Assembly: GCA_934408725.1 (NCBI GenBank) | Contig: CAKRVB010000011.1 | Span: forward strand, 1-64,000 | Direction of reading: 5' to 3' | Length of the DNA stretch: 64,000 nt | DNA from: an uncultured Marvinbryantia sp. | GTDB taxonomy: Bacteria > Bacillota > Clostridia > Lachnospirales > Lachnospiraceae | Shown: one piece after another, positions 50,450-59,609 of the stretch | Layout of the letters: every line of letters begins with the position of its first letter | Position numbering within the stretch: position 1 is the first letter of the stretch | Program-made: the position numbers and the translations under genes | The notes under the pieces: generated by a model | Told to the model about the DNA's origin: nothing | The model's input: only the letters and a program-made list of their open reading frames with translations | Databases searched by the model: none

Positions 50450-51355
50450 CTAAATGATCCCTCGAATCTCTTCGATACTTTCGTATCCGTTGTCTTCCAG
50501 ATATTTTTCCATGCCTTCTATGATGTCCATGCTGATATCTGGCTTCATGAAAGTTGCCGTTCCTACCTGCACTACGGCAGCACCTGCCATGATAAATTCG
50601 ATGGCATCCTGCCAGGTGGTGATGCCTCCCAGTCCCATTACCGGGATGTTGACTGCATGACTGACCTGATGTACCATACGCAAGGCAATTGGCTTGATAG
50701 CCGGACCGGAAAGACCGGCATAAGTATTGTTAAATACTGGTTTTTTCTTCTGCAGGTCAATGGCCATAGCCAGGAAGGTATTGGTCAGGGATACCCCGTC
50801 TGCGCCTTCCTCCTCACACATCTTTGCCAGTGAAACGATATCTTCTGCATTTGGTGACAACTTTACAACCAGCTTATGTCTGCAGATTTCACGGATCTTT
50901 CGAACAATCTCTCTTGCCACTTCGGTTTTGGTACCGAAATTCATACCACCGCTCTTTACATTCGGGCATGAGATATTCAGTTCCAGAATGTCCAGATCTA
51001 CCCCGTTTAGCTTTTCCATTCCTTTCAGATAATCTTCAATGGAGTGACCGCCCAGATTCACAATATTCACCAGATTCTTCTGATTGATCCAGTCCAGATC
51101 TTTTTCGATGAACGCATCTACCCCCGGGTTTTCCAGTCCAACACTGTTCATAATACCGCTTGGAGTCTCCCAGATACGGATTCCGTCATTTCCACCATGG
51201 GGATGTTCCAACAGTCCCTTGGAACATAAGCCGCCCAGGCGTTCGATATCAAAGTATTCATTCAATTCTCTTCCGAATCCACAGGTTCCGGAAGCAAGTA
51301 CCACCGGATTCTTAAATTCCACTCCGGCAAAAGTTGTCTTCAGTCTGTTACTCAT
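50450..51355 (-). CDS. pyrD: dihydroorotate dehydrogenase B, catalytic subunit
   Basis: FMN enzyme of pyrimidine synthesis that oxidises dihydroorotate, passing electrons to PyrK. 301 residues from the ATG at 51355, which overlaps the pyrK stop by 8 nt; the frame continues upstream to 51523 inside pyrK, but the N-terminus [28 protein letters not shown] is the family start. The catalytic Cys region is [35 protein letters not shown] and [25 protein letters not shown] are also typical. Confidence 0.95.
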   Translation of the reverse strand: MSNRLKTTFAGVEFKNPVVLASGTCGFGRELNEYFDIERLGGLCSKGLLEHPHGGNDGIRIWETPSGIMNSVGLENPGVDAFIEKDLDWINQKNLVNIVNLGGHSIEDYLKGMEKLNGVDLDILELNISCPNVKSGGMNFGTKTEVAREIVRKIREICRHKLVVKLSPNAEDIVSLAKMCEEEGADGVSLTNTFLAMAIDLQKKKPVFNNTYAGLSGPAIKPIALRMVHQVSHAVNIPVMGLGGITTWQDAIEFIMAGAAVVQVGTATFMKPDISMDIIEGMEKYLEDNGYESIEEIRGII

Positions 51356-52067
51356 TTCCAAATACCTCGCTTCCCAGGAATACTGGTCCGTCCTTGCAGA
51401 CCTTCTTGTTACCGCCGGATGTCTTACAGGTACATACCAGGCAGGCTCCAATACCACATGCCATACGGTTCTCCATAGATACATACAGAGGAGCAGTTGC
51501 TCCCACTTTCTGGCATTTGTCATATAATACTTTCATCATGATGCCAGGGCCACAGGTACAGATGGCATCGTATTCGCATGGATTGATGTCATCCGTTACA
51601 AAGCCTCCCACATTCACTATTACCTGGTCTGCCACTTTCTTATACTCATCAATCAGAATCGGTTCACCGGAAAATCCCAGATATACATCCACCTGTGTCT
51701 CCGGATCTGCTGCTTTGTAGGTCTTTGCAGCCAGAAACAACGGTGCAATTCCCACGCCACCGCCTACCAGAGCAATCTTTTTCTTGCCGGTCAGCTCCGG
51801 GAAACCGTTCCCATGAGGTCCATCAAGGGTAATCTCTTCTCCTGCTTCCAGTTCAGACAGCATCTTTGTTCCTTTTCCGATTACCTTATATAAGAAGCTT
51901 ACCGTCTGTCCATCTGCATCAAACACACTGATCGGTCTGGACAGTACCGGATAGGTATCCCATGCCCGAAGCATATAGAACTGTCCCATACGTGCTTTAT
52001 TTTCCTGTTCTACTGTCATCAGGTAAAAATCCTGATCTACTTTTTCATTACTGCGTATCTTTCCCAT
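51348..52067 (-). CDS. pyrK: dihydroorotate dehydrogenase B, electron-transfer subunit
   Basis: FAD/[2Fe-2S] subunit that passes electrons from PyrD to NAD. 239 residues. FAD site [10 protein letters not shown], nucleotide site [16 protein letters not shown], and the C-terminal iron-sulfur Cys set [14 protein letters not shown]...[14 protein letters not shown] upstream of the ATG. Confidence 0.95.
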   Translation of the reverse strand: MGKIRSNEKVDQDFYLMTVEQENKARMGQFYMLRAWDTYPVLSRPISVFDADGQTVSFLYKVIGKGTKMLSELEAGEEITLDGPHGNGFPELTGKKKIALVGGGVGIAPLFLAAKTYKAADPETQVDVYLGFSGEPILIDEYKKVADQVIVNVGGFVTDDINPCEYDAICTCGPGIMMKVLYDKCQKVGATAPLYVSMENRMACGIGACLVCTCKTSGGNKKVCKDGPVFLGSEVFGNE

Positions 52068-52087
52068 TTTATGATTTCTCCCGTCTG

Positions 52088-53353
52088 TTATCTTTCAAAA
52101 ACCACCTTACCACCACAGATGGTGTACTGCACCTGACCGGTCAGTTCCATGCCGATGAATGGTGAATTGGATGCCTTAGAATAAAACTGCTCTTCTACTA
52201 CCCATTTTTTCTCCGGATCAAAGAGCACCAGATCTGCCGGCCCCCCCTCTGTCAGCCGTCCTGCATTCAGATGATACAGCATAGCAGGATTGATGGTCAT
52301 CTTTTCCAGCAGATCCATCAGCTCCAGTTCATCGGTCTTCACCAGATTCGTAATTCCCAGAGCGAGAGAAGTCTCCAATCCAATCATACCGCTTGGGGCA
52401 TCTTTGAGATCTTTTGCTTTCTCCTCCCTGCTGTGAGGTGCATGGTCTGTGGCAATAATATTCAACGTACCATCTTTCAGGCCTTCTATAATGGCCTGTC
52501 GGTCAGCTTCTGTACGAAGAGGCGGATTGACTCTGGCCAATGTACCTTTTTCCAGCACCAGATCCTCTGTTGCAGAAAAATGTTGCGGTGTCACCTCCCC
52601 GTAGATCCGACCGCCCTTTTTCCAACACTGACGCACTGCCTCCACGGACTCTGCACTGCTGATATGCTGAATCACCGTCCTGGCTCTGGTCTGAAGTGCC
52701 AGTTCACAGTCCCTGCGTACCATCTCATACTCTGATCTGGCAGGTGCACCGCCATAATGAAGCTTCTCAGAGACTTTTCCCTGATTCACTCCAGGGGATA
52801 CTATCAACTCTGGATCTTCCTCATGAAGGCTGATCGGCACATCCAGTGCTGCCGCCATCTCCATGGCAGCCTTCACCGTCCCGGCATCCTTAATCGGGAT
52901 TCCATCATCGGTAAATCCAATGGCTCCTGCCTGAAGCAGTGCCTGAAAATCTGTCAGATTCTTTCCATCAAAAGACTTTGTCACTGCTGCCGTAGTATAG
53001 ACATGAATATTGGTCTTTTTTCCTTTTTCCACCACATAAGATACGGTGTCCACATTATCTCCTACCGGCTTTGTATTGGCCATGCAGACTACCGAAGTAA
53101 AACCTCCTGCTGCCGCAGCGTGAGCACCTGTATAAATATCTTCCTTATAAGTAAATCCCGGATCCCGAAAGTGTACATGGGTATCCACCAGCCCAGGTGC
53201 AGCCACCAGCCCACTGCCATCCAGGATCTGATCTTCTTTTCCTGCTTCCACACTGCCGATCGTCTTAATCTTTCCATTCTCTATGCTGATATCCCCGGTC
53301 ATATCGGTTGCCGATGCCGGATCCAGAATTCTTATATTTTTTATAATTAACAT
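52088..53353 (-). CDS. pyrC: dihydroorotase
   Basis: Cyclises carbamoyl aspartate to dihydroorotate. 421 residues, class I type. Metal ligands in DTHVHFRDPG, the bridging-Lys region in IPIKDAGTVKAAMEM, LHEEDPELI, VIQHISSAESV (His) and IIATDHAPHSREEK with the catalytic Asp. The order pyrC-pyrK-pyrD has no pyrAB or pyrF here. AAGGAG lies 7-8 nt before the ATG. Confidence 0.95.
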   Translation of the reverse strand: MLIIKNIRILDPASATDMTGDISIENGKIKTIGSVEAGKEDQILDGSGLVAAPGLVDTHVHFRDPGFTYKEDIYTGAHAAAAGGFTSVVCMANTKPVGDNVDTVSYVVEKGKKTNIHVYTTAAVTKSFDGKNLTDFQALLQAGAIGFTDDGIPIKDAGTVKAAMEMAAALDVPISLHEEDPELIVSPGVNQGKVSEKLHYGGAPARSEYEMVRRDCELALQTRARTVIQHISSAESVEAVRQCWKKGGRIYGEVTPQHFSATEDLVLEKGTLARVNPPLRTEADRQAIIEGLKDGTLNIIATDHAPHSREEKAKDLKDAPSGMIGLETSLALGITNLVKTDELELMDLLEKMTINPAMLYHLNAGRLTEGGPADLVLFDPEKKWVVEEQFYSKASNSPFIGMELTGQVQYTICGGKVVFER

Positions 53354-53409
53354 CTGTATACTCCTTCATGTTTTACTGACCTCAGTTTCAGCAGCCATCT
53401 GGTGAATGT

Positions 53410-53853
53410 CTAATTCAGATGGAACTCCCCGTTATTCTTGGACTTAATACTCATATTCAGGGTACAGTCTGCCATATGCTCATAATTCACATCCAGCACA
53501 TAGCGCACTTCTATATCCATATTCTCTTCTCCATTTGTCACATCAATATTGGTAGCAGAAATGCCAACCAGCAGATTGCCAAACGGTGTCTCATAACAGG
53601 TCATATTCTTTTTATCTTTTTCAAATACCATATGCACATTGGTCAGTCCCTTTTTGGTGACCTCCATGCCGTTCTCGTCCAGTTTAATCAGGTTCTGAAT
53701 CGTGCCTTCCATACCTTCTACCACTTCTTCATAGGTGATATAGTGCTTATTGCCTTTCTTCAGATACTTTCCACTGGTCACAATCTCTACTTCATCCTGA
53801 TCTTCCGGCATCATCTGCATGCCTTTGATCGTTACCAGAACTTCTTCTGTCAT
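53410..53853 (-). CDS. DUF1934 (YwiB-like) protein
   Basis: 147 residues of a beta-barrel, lipocalin-like family common in Firmicutes; no known function. MTEEVLVTIKGMQMMPEDQDEVEIVTSGKYLKKGNKHYITYEEVVEGMEGTI-type start is typical, as is the LNMSIKSKNN end. AAAGGAAAA precedes the ATG. A palindromic repeat lies just upstream of the ribosome site. Confidence 0.85.
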   Translation of the reverse strand: MTEEVLVTIKGMQMMPEDQDEVEIVTSGKYLKKGNKHYITYEEVVEGMEGTIQNLIKLDENGMEVTKKGLTNVHMVFEKDKKNMTCYETPFGNLLVGISATNIDVTNGEENMDIEVRYVLDVNYEHMADCTLNMSIKSKNNGEFHLN

Positions 53854-53870
53854 AGGTTTTCCTTTCGTAT

Positions 53871-53903
53871 CTGTTCAGTTCCTTCACAGTGGGTTCTGAA
53901 CAG
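53871..53903. repeat. palindromic repeat B, copy 1
   Basis: CTGTTCAG and CTGAACAG as inverted arms, 17 nt apart, with conserved flanks CGTAT before and TTGCAT after. A second copy is at 54778-54816. Both lie just upstream of a gene start on the minus strand. Confidence 0.7.
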
Positions 53904-53914
53904 TTGCATTCTCT

Positions 53915-54739
53915 TTAATACGCTTCTATGTTAATCTTCTTCGCACGATCAATATCGATCGGCAGAATCGCATTGGCAAAATCCCGGAAGCTTTCTGCCG
54001 CATCACTGACGTAAAATTCATATGGATTCTCACCCTGTGGCTTCGTATCACTGGCAATTCCATGTTCCTGCAGCAGTTCTTTCAGCTGCAGTGCCGTCTC
54101 ATACGCCGGATTCACCAGTGTTACCTGATCCCCCATAATGTCTCCGATCAGAGATCGAAGAAGCGGATAATGGGTGCATCCAAGAATCAGTGTATCAATA
54201 TCCTTATCTTTTAATTCTTCCAGGTAACGGGCCGCCACCTCTCTGGTTACCGGATCCTTACGCCATCCTTCTTCTACCAGTGGCACAAATAACGGACAGG
54301 CCTTGCCGATCACCTCAGCCTCCGGACGGATCTGATGAATAAAATCTGCATACAGACCGCTGGAAATCGTTGCCTTTGTGGCAATGACCCCGATTCGATT
54401 ATTCCTCGTAGTCTTGCAGGCTACCTTTGCACCTGGCTTCACCACACCGATAATCGGTATATCTACTTCTTTCTGTATTGTCTCCAGTGCCAGTGCACTG
54501 GCTGTATTACAGGCAATCACCAGTGCCTTTACATCTCTGGTCTGAAGAAAATGTAAAATCTGTCTGGAAAACCTGATAATGGTTTCTTTTGATTTATTTC
54601 CATATGGAAGTCTGGCCGTATCTCCAAAGTAGATGATCCTCTCATCTGGAATGTTCCGCATGATCTCCCGTACAACCGTCAGACCTCCAATACCTGAATC
54701 AAACACTCCGATTGCCTTATCCTTTTCCATTGCTAACAT
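53915..54739 (-). CDS. murI: glutamate racemase
   Basis: Makes D-glutamate for peptidoglycan. Motifs: GVFDSGIGGLTVVREIM, YFGDTARLPYGNKS, the first catalytic Cys in VIACNTASALAL, GVVKPGAKVAC, the second Cys in LILGCTHYPLL. Started at the ATG 54737-54739, with AAGGGG about 9 nt upstream, it has 274 residues. ATGs at 54772 and 54730 are alternatives. Confidence 0.95.
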   Translation of the reverse strand: MLAMEKDKAIGVFDSGIGGLTVVREIMRNIPDERIIYFGDTARLPYGNKSKETIIRFSRQILHFLQTRDVKALVIACNTASALALETIQKEVDIPIIGVVKPGAKVACKTTRNNRIGVIATKATISSGLYADFIHQIRPEAEVIGKACPLFVPLVEEGWRKDPVTREVAARYLEELKDKDIDTLILGCTHYPLLRSLIGDIMGDQVTLVNPAYETALQLKELLQEHGIASDTKPQGENPYEFYVSDAAESFRDFANAILPIDIDRAKKINIEAY

Positions 54740-54777
54740 GGTTACTTTCCCCTTATCTGTTTTAAATCCCATCGTAT

Positions 54778-54816
54778 CTGTTCAGTGCCTTCGCCCGGGC
54801 AGTGAATTCTGAACAG
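54778..54816. repeat. palindromic repeat B, copy 2
   Basis: CTGTTCAG and CTGAACAG arms 23 nt apart, with an inner GCCCGGGC palindrome. Flanks CGTAT and TTACAT match copy 1 at 53871-53903. Confidence 0.7.
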
Positions 54817-54882
54817 TTACATCCCATATTCATTTTGAGTATACTGCACGTCCACTTAAAATTCAACCACAGGACTGCCAGG

Positions 54883-55527
54883 TCAGAATATCATAGGTTC
54901 CTTCTCAACAAATGCAAAGGATACTCCTTTTTCTTCTTCCCATCCGGCCCTTCCGCTGGTCGCCTCCGTCACCGCCTCATGGAGTTCTGTGACCGCAGCT
55001 TCTTCTACCAGAAGTTCCAGCTTTACCACATCCGTATACTGGGAATCAACAATTGGGATTCCCCGTTGTCCCAGCAGATACTGCAGCTTACCAACCCCGT
55101 TGTAATCTGTCTGAATCGTGATCCGGCTCCCCTTTATCTTCTCTATGATCGTACTGGCTTCCAGCCCCAGCTGCACACTTCTGGAATAAGCCCGTACCAG
55201 TCCTCCGGTTCCCAGCAAAATTCCTCCGAAATACCTGGTCACTACAACAGCTGCATTATGTACATCTTCTCCCAGCAGTACATCCAGCATCGGTCGTCCG
55301 GCTGTCCCCTGCGGCTCTCCGTCATCACTGCACCTTTGAATCTCCTGCCGTTCCCCGATCACGAAGGCAAAACAGTTGTGTCTGGCATTCCAGTACTTCT
55401 TTTTTATGGCAGCAATGAATTCCAATGCTTCTTCTTCTGAATCCACAGGCTTCACAGTCGCAATAAAACGGGATTTTTTCTCAATCAGTTCCTCTTCCCC
55501 ACCATCAAATACAATCTTTATTCCCAT
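54883..55527 (-). CDS. YigZ/IMPACT family protein
   Basis: 214 residues. N-terminal UPF0029 domain: KKSRFIATVKPVDSEEEAL, then NARHNCFAFVIG, SDDGEPQGTAGRPMLDVL and NAAVVVTRYFGGILLGTGGLVRAYS. A C-terminal DUF1949-like ferredoxin fold follows. Family members are linked to translation control in eukaryotes (IMPACT); the bacterial role is not settled. GTAGGAG precedes the ATG. Confidence 0.9.
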   Translation of the reverse strand: MGIKIVFDGGEEELIEKKSRFIATVKPVDSEEEALEFIAAIKKKYWNARHNCFAFVIGERQEIQRCSDDGEPQGTAGRPMLDVLLGEDVHNAAVVVTRYFGGILLGTGGLVRAYSRSVQLGLEASTIIEKIKGSRITIQTDYNGVGKLQYLLGQRGIPIVDSQYTDVVKLELLVEEAAVTELHEAVTEATSGRAGWEEEKGVSFAFVEKEPMIF

Positions 55528-55638
55528 ATATACTCCTACATTTGTATCTTGTTCCCATCTGTTTTGTGAACAATCATTTTATTTTAACACATTTTTTCCG
55601 GTTCGAACAGACCTGCTCTTTTTTTTATCTGCATATTT

Positions 55639-55647
55639 TGTTATACT
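55639..55647 (+). promoter_or_regulatory. extended -10 promoter of the PBP gene
   Basis: TGTTATACT: an extended TGn followed by TATACT, about 48 nt before the start codon. The -35 region is a T run. Confidence 0.5.
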
Positions 55648-55694
55648 ATAGGATATATTACTATTCACAGACACGAAAGCAGGTTATTTACCAT

Positions 55695-58481
55695 ATGAGA
55701 TACGGAAGACAGGATATTCAAAAGAAAAAGCGGAATATGACAGCAGAAAAGATCGAACAGAAAGCCGGTATGACTCTCGCCCGCCTGATGATTCTTGCAG
55801 CCGTTACGCTTCTGGTTGGGCTGATCTGTGGTGGCTATGGCATCATGCAGGGCCTGATCAAAAGTGCACCAGATATTACGGATCTAAGCACCGCACCGGT
55901 GGAAGCAGCCACTTATATTTATGATACAGACGGCCATCAGCTGCAGAAGCTGACTGCCCCTACTTCCAACCGTACTCCGGTCTCTATCAGCCAGGTGCCG
56001 GAGAATCTGCAGCATGCCGTAGTTGCCGTTGAGGATGAACGTTTCTATGCGCATAATGGAATCGATATCCGGGGCATTCTCCGGGCCTTTGTCGTAGGAG
56101 TCACAGGGGGAAGTTTTTCTGAGGGTGCCAGCACCATTACCCAGCAGCTTCTGAAAAACAGCGTCTTTACCGACTGGGTCAGTGAATCTTCTCTGATCGA
56201 GAGTTTTAAACGGAAGTTTCAGGAACAGTATCTGGCACTGGAACTGGAAAAAAATATGGAAAAAACAGCTTCCAAGTCAGAAGTGAAACAGAAGATCCTA
56301 GAAGATTACCTGAATACCATTAACCTGGGTGCCGGCACTTACGGGGTACAGGCTGCGGCCAAACGCTATTTTAATAAAGATGTATCCGAGCTGACACTGT
56401 CGGAAAGTACGGTGATTGCCGGTATCACTCAGAATCCTACCGGATACAATCCTATCACTAATCCTGAGGCAAATGCCAGACGGCGGGAAAAAGTTCTAAA
56501 TGCCATGCTGGAACAGGGCTACATTACAGAAGCTGATTATCAGGCAGCGCTGGCCGATGATGTCTACTCCCGGATCCAGGAAGCTTCTTCTGAAACGGAA
56601 GATAACGGCGTCTACTCTTATTATACCGATGCCATGATCGAACAGATTCTGGAAGATCTGATGAAGGAAAAAGGGTATTCCAGTACTCAGGCTTACCGTG
56701 CGCTTTATTCCGGCGGTCTTCGTATCTACAGCGTGCAGGATGCCACAATTCAGCAAATCTGTGATGAAGAATTTGCCAACAGTGCCAACTATCCGACCGA
56801 GACCCTGATCGGTCTGGATTATGCACTGAGTATTCAGAAAACTTCCGGCGAAACGATTCATTATGGCAGTAACGATGTACAGAACTATTATGAACAGCAG
56901 GATGCCTCTTTCAATATGATGTTTTACGATGAAGATACTGCCCGTTCTTATGCCGAACAGTTCAAATCTGCCATGACGGCCGAAGGAGATACCGTTCTTG
57001 GTGAGCGTATCTCACTGGTTCCACAGCCACAGGCTTCTGTCGTCATCATTGATCAGTCTACCGGCTACGTAAAGGCTATTGTAGGTGGGCGTGGTTCCAA
57101 GGAAGCCAGCCTGACTCTGAATCGTGCTACCGCTACCAGACGACAGCCAGGTTCTACTTTCAAACCACTTGCCGTCTATGCGCCGGCTATTGAACATAAT
57201 GAGAAAACACTTGCCTCTGTGTATGACAATGCTCCGTATCAGTATGAATCTGGTGCTGAGCTGAAGAACTGGGACAGTGATTATGGATACAGCGGTCTTG
57301 AGACCATTCATACTGCGCTGATGAAGTCGATTAATGTGGTAGCCGTCAAAGTACTGACGGAGATTACCCCACAGGTAGGTCTGAATTATCTGGAACAGCT
57401 GGGCATCACCACCCTATATGATAATGATACCGATGCAGATGGCAATGTGCTCACCGATGCCTATCAGCCACTGGCTCTTGGCGGCATCACTGATGGAGTG
57501 GTGAACCTGGAACTGACTGCCGCTTACGCTGCACTTGCCAATGGTGGCAGCTATATCAAACCGAAGTTCTATTCCCGTATTGAGGACAGTAATGGCAATG
57601 TGATTTTGGACAATACCTGCTCTGCCACTCAGGTATTCCAGCCAACGACCGCTTACCTGCTGACCAAGGCCATGGAAGATGTAGTACAAAATCCTCTTGG
57701 TACTGCCTATCAGACTATCAGTCTTGGAGATATGCCGGTTGCCGGAAAAACCGGAACCACAGACTCCTCCAAGGATATCTGGTTCGAAGGTTATACTCCA
57801 TATTATACCTGTGGTGTCTGGGGCGGCTATGATAACAACGAAGCGCTTCCAGACACGGATAAGAGCTACAGCAGATATGCCAAGGTTTTATGGAATGCCA
57901 TTATGACTCGCATTCATGCAGAGCTTCCGGTGGCAGATTTCACTCAGCCAGAAGGCATTACCACCGCACAGATCTGCAAGAAATCCGGTAAGCTGGCTGT
58001 CAGCGGCCTGTGTGATGCTGATCCGAGAGGCTCTCAGATTATGACCGAGTATTTCACTGTTAATACCGTTCCAACGGATACCTGTGATGTTCATGTTTCT
58101 GCAAAGATCTGCAACCAGACAGGACTTCTGGCTTCTGCTACCTGCCCATCGACTACCACAAAGATCTTTGTCAAACGTCCAGATGGCAGTACCGGAACCA
58201 CCGATGATTCCAATTACACTGCACCGACTGAAGTATGCCCTGGTCACGGATCCGGCGTTAAGATTGAAGGAAGCAGTGAAGCTCAGAGTGAAACACAGAA
58301 CAATTCCTCTCAGGATGGCATCATCGATATCGGAAACGCCGGGAATCATACCGGAGGCACAACAGATTCTTCCGGAAGTTCCTCTAACCCGGTAGAAAAT
58401 GGTGCAGCCAGTGGCGGCAATTCCTTTGAGGACATTCCATCGGATGATTATTATGACGATGGAATTATACGAATCTACTAG
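55695..58481 (+). CDS. class A penicillin-binding protein (GT51 + transpeptidase)
   Basis: Polymerises and cross-links peptidoglycan. About 928 residues from the ATG at 55695 (the frame opens earlier at 55542 with a non-typical N-terminus). Basic cytoplasmic tail, one membrane helix (LARLMILAAVTLLVGLICGG), GT51 domain with VAVEDERFYAHNGIDIRGI and GASTITQQLLKN, and transpeptidase with PGSTFKPLAVYAPA (active Ser-x-x-Lys), SINVVAV (Ser-x-Asn) and GKTGTT. The 190-residue tail has six or more Cys in pairs (ICKKSGKLAVSGLC, TCDVHVSAKICNQTG, ATCPS, VCPGHG) and ends in a Ser/Gly/Asn-rich region. The ribosome site is weak. Confidence 0.95.
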   Translation: MRYGRQDIQKKKRNMTAEKIEQKAGMTLARLMILAAVTLLVGLICGGYGIMQGLIKSAPDITDLSTAPVEAATYIYDTDGHQLQKLTAPTSNRTPVSISQVPENLQHAVVAVEDERFYAHNGIDIRGILRAFVVGVTGGSFSEGASTITQQLLKNSVFTDWVSESSLIESFKRKFQEQYLALELEKNMEKTASKSEVKQKILEDYLNTINLGAGTYGVQAAAKRYFNKDVSELTLSESTVIAGITQNPTGYNPITNPEANARRREKVLNAMLEQGYITEADYQAALADDVYSRIQEASSETEDNGVYSYYTDAMIEQILEDLMKEKGYSSTQAYRALYSGGLRIYSVQDATIQQICDEEFANSANYPTETLIGLDYALSIQKTSGETIHYGSNDVQNYYEQQDASFNMMFYDEDTARSYAEQFKSAMTAEGDTVLGERISLVPQPQASVVIIDQSTGYVKAIVGGRGSKEASLTLNRATATRRQPGSTFKPLAVYAPAIEHNEKTLASVYDNAPYQYESGAELKNWDSDYGYSGLETIHTALMKSINVVAVKVLTEITPQVGLNYLEQLGITTLYDNDTDADGNVLTDAYQPLALGGITDGVVNLELTAAYAALANGGSYIKPKFYSRIEDSNGNVILDNTCSATQVFQPTTAYLLTKAMEDVVQNPLGTAYQTISLGDMPVAGKTGTTDSSKDIWFEGYTPYYTCGVWGGYDNNEALPDTDKSYSRYAKVLWNAIMTRIHAELPVADFTQPEGITTAQICKKSGKLAVSGLCDADPRGSQIMTEYFTVNTVPTDTCDVHVSAKICNQTGLLASATCPSTTTKIFVKRPDGSTGTTDDSNYTAPTEVCPGHGSGVKIEGSSEAQSETQNNSSQDGIIDIGNAGNHTGGTTDSSGSSSNPVENGAASGGNSFEDIPSDDYYDDGIIRIY

Positions 58482-58655
58482 CCATTGGGGACGGAGTTTT
58501 CTGGCTTTCTTTAAGACTTGATCGACATCTAAAATAAGCCAAAAACCCGGCAGGGATAAAAATGTGGTATGCTCACTCCACATCTTTCTTCCCTGCCGGG
58601 TTTTCTTTGTCGCTTATTCATTTCACAAAGAACCAGAAAACTCCGTCCCCAGTGG
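58482..58655. repeat. nested palindromic element between convergent genes
   Basis: Outer arms of 23 nt (58482-58504 and 58633-58655) differ at one position; sequence from CCATTGGGGACGGAGTTTT. An inner stem (AAAACCCGGCAGGG with CCCTGCCGGGTTTT, 58542-58604) is a strong two-way terminator. The arms begin one base after the PBP stop and end two bases before the glucokinase stop. Arm-like sequences also occur at 12951-12980 and 11802-11816. Confidence 0.8.
58542..58604. terminator. bidirectional terminator inside the palindromic element
   Basis: AAAACCCGGCAGGG pairs with CCCTGCCGGGTTTT, with a second inner stem ATGTGG/CCACAT. It serves both the PBP gene and hprK-glcK. Confidence 0.85.
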
Positions 58656-58656
58656 T

Positions 58657-59589
58657 CTACAGCAGCATCTTTGCTGCGCCATAGATTCCTGCGTCATTTC
58701 CAAGCTTGGCCAGTGCAAATCCCGCCTGCTTACAGGTCATGAACGCATACTGTACATAGTATTTCTTAATGTAATCCAGTATTACCTGTCCGGCTTTGGA
58801 TACCCCGCCGCCGATCACAAAGACTTCCGGATCAGCCACACAGGCAATCGCAGCCAATGCCGTTCCAAGATATTTCCCAAATTCTTCTGCAACTTCCTTT
58901 GCCAGTGTATCATCAGCTTTTACAGCATCAAATACGGTCTTGGCATTCACCGCACCATCCCGTAATATGGATGGCGTATCGTCTTTCTTCAATCTGCGAT
59001 TTGCCAGATAGGTGATTCCTGTAGCGCTGGTTACCTGTTCCAGGCAGCCATGATTGCCACAGTTACAGTTGCGTTCCACATCATCCGTCACATGAATATG
59101 ACCGATCTCACCGCCTGCACCATGAGCTCCGGTTACGATTTTTCCATTATTGATGATACCACCGCCGACACCGGTTCCCAGTGTTACCATAACAATACTC
59201 TGGCATCCGGCACCGCCGCCCTTCCACATTTCTCCAAGGGCTGCTACATTGGCATCATTACCGGCTTTTACTCTTAATCCGGTCATTTTTTCCATATCAC
59301 CGGTCAGATTCACATAACCCCAGTGCAGATTTACGGCACCTGGTACTTCGCCCTGTTCATTTACCGGTCCTGGTACACCGATTCCGATTCCTGCGACCTC
59401 TTCTTTCGCCAGTCCCTTTTCCTGAATCTTCTTCAACACAGTATCTGCCACATCAGGCAAAATCGCTGCTCCATTATTCTCAGTTCTGGTTGGGATCTCC
59501 CATTTTTCCAGCAGTTCTCCCTTCACAGTAAATAACCCACATTTTACCGTCGTTCCCCCGATATCAATTCCAAATACATATTTTTCCAT
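58657..59589 (-). CDS. glcK: ROK-family glucokinase
   Basis: 310 residues. Phosphorylates glucose to glucose 6-phosphate. FGIDIGGTTVKCGLF is the N-terminal phosphate loop; IGIGVPGPVNEQG, GNDANVAALGEMWKGGG, GTGVGGGIINNGKI and EIGHIHV follow, and the ROK zinc site is CNCGNHGCLEQ. The C-terminus has FVIGGGVSKAG. GGGAGG site upstream. It follows hprK by 20 nt in one operon, linking glucose entry to catabolite control. Confidence 0.94.
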   Translation of the reverse strand: MEKYVFGIDIGGTTVKCGLFTVKGELLEKWEIPTRTENNGAAILPDVADTVLKKIQEKGLAKEEVAGIGIGVPGPVNEQGEVPGAVNLHWGYVNLTGDMEKMTGLRVKAGNDANVAALGEMWKGGGAGCQSIVMVTLGTGVGGGIINNGKIVTGAHGAGGEIGHIHVTDDVERNCNCGNHGCLEQVTSATGITYLANRRLKKDDTPSILRDGAVNAKTVFDAVKADDTLAKEVAEEFGKYLGTALAAIACVADPEVFVIGGGVSKAGQVILDYIKKYYVQYAFMTCKQAGFALAKLGNDAGIYGAAKMLL

Positions 59590-59609
59590 TATGTAAAAGC
59601 CTCCCGTTT

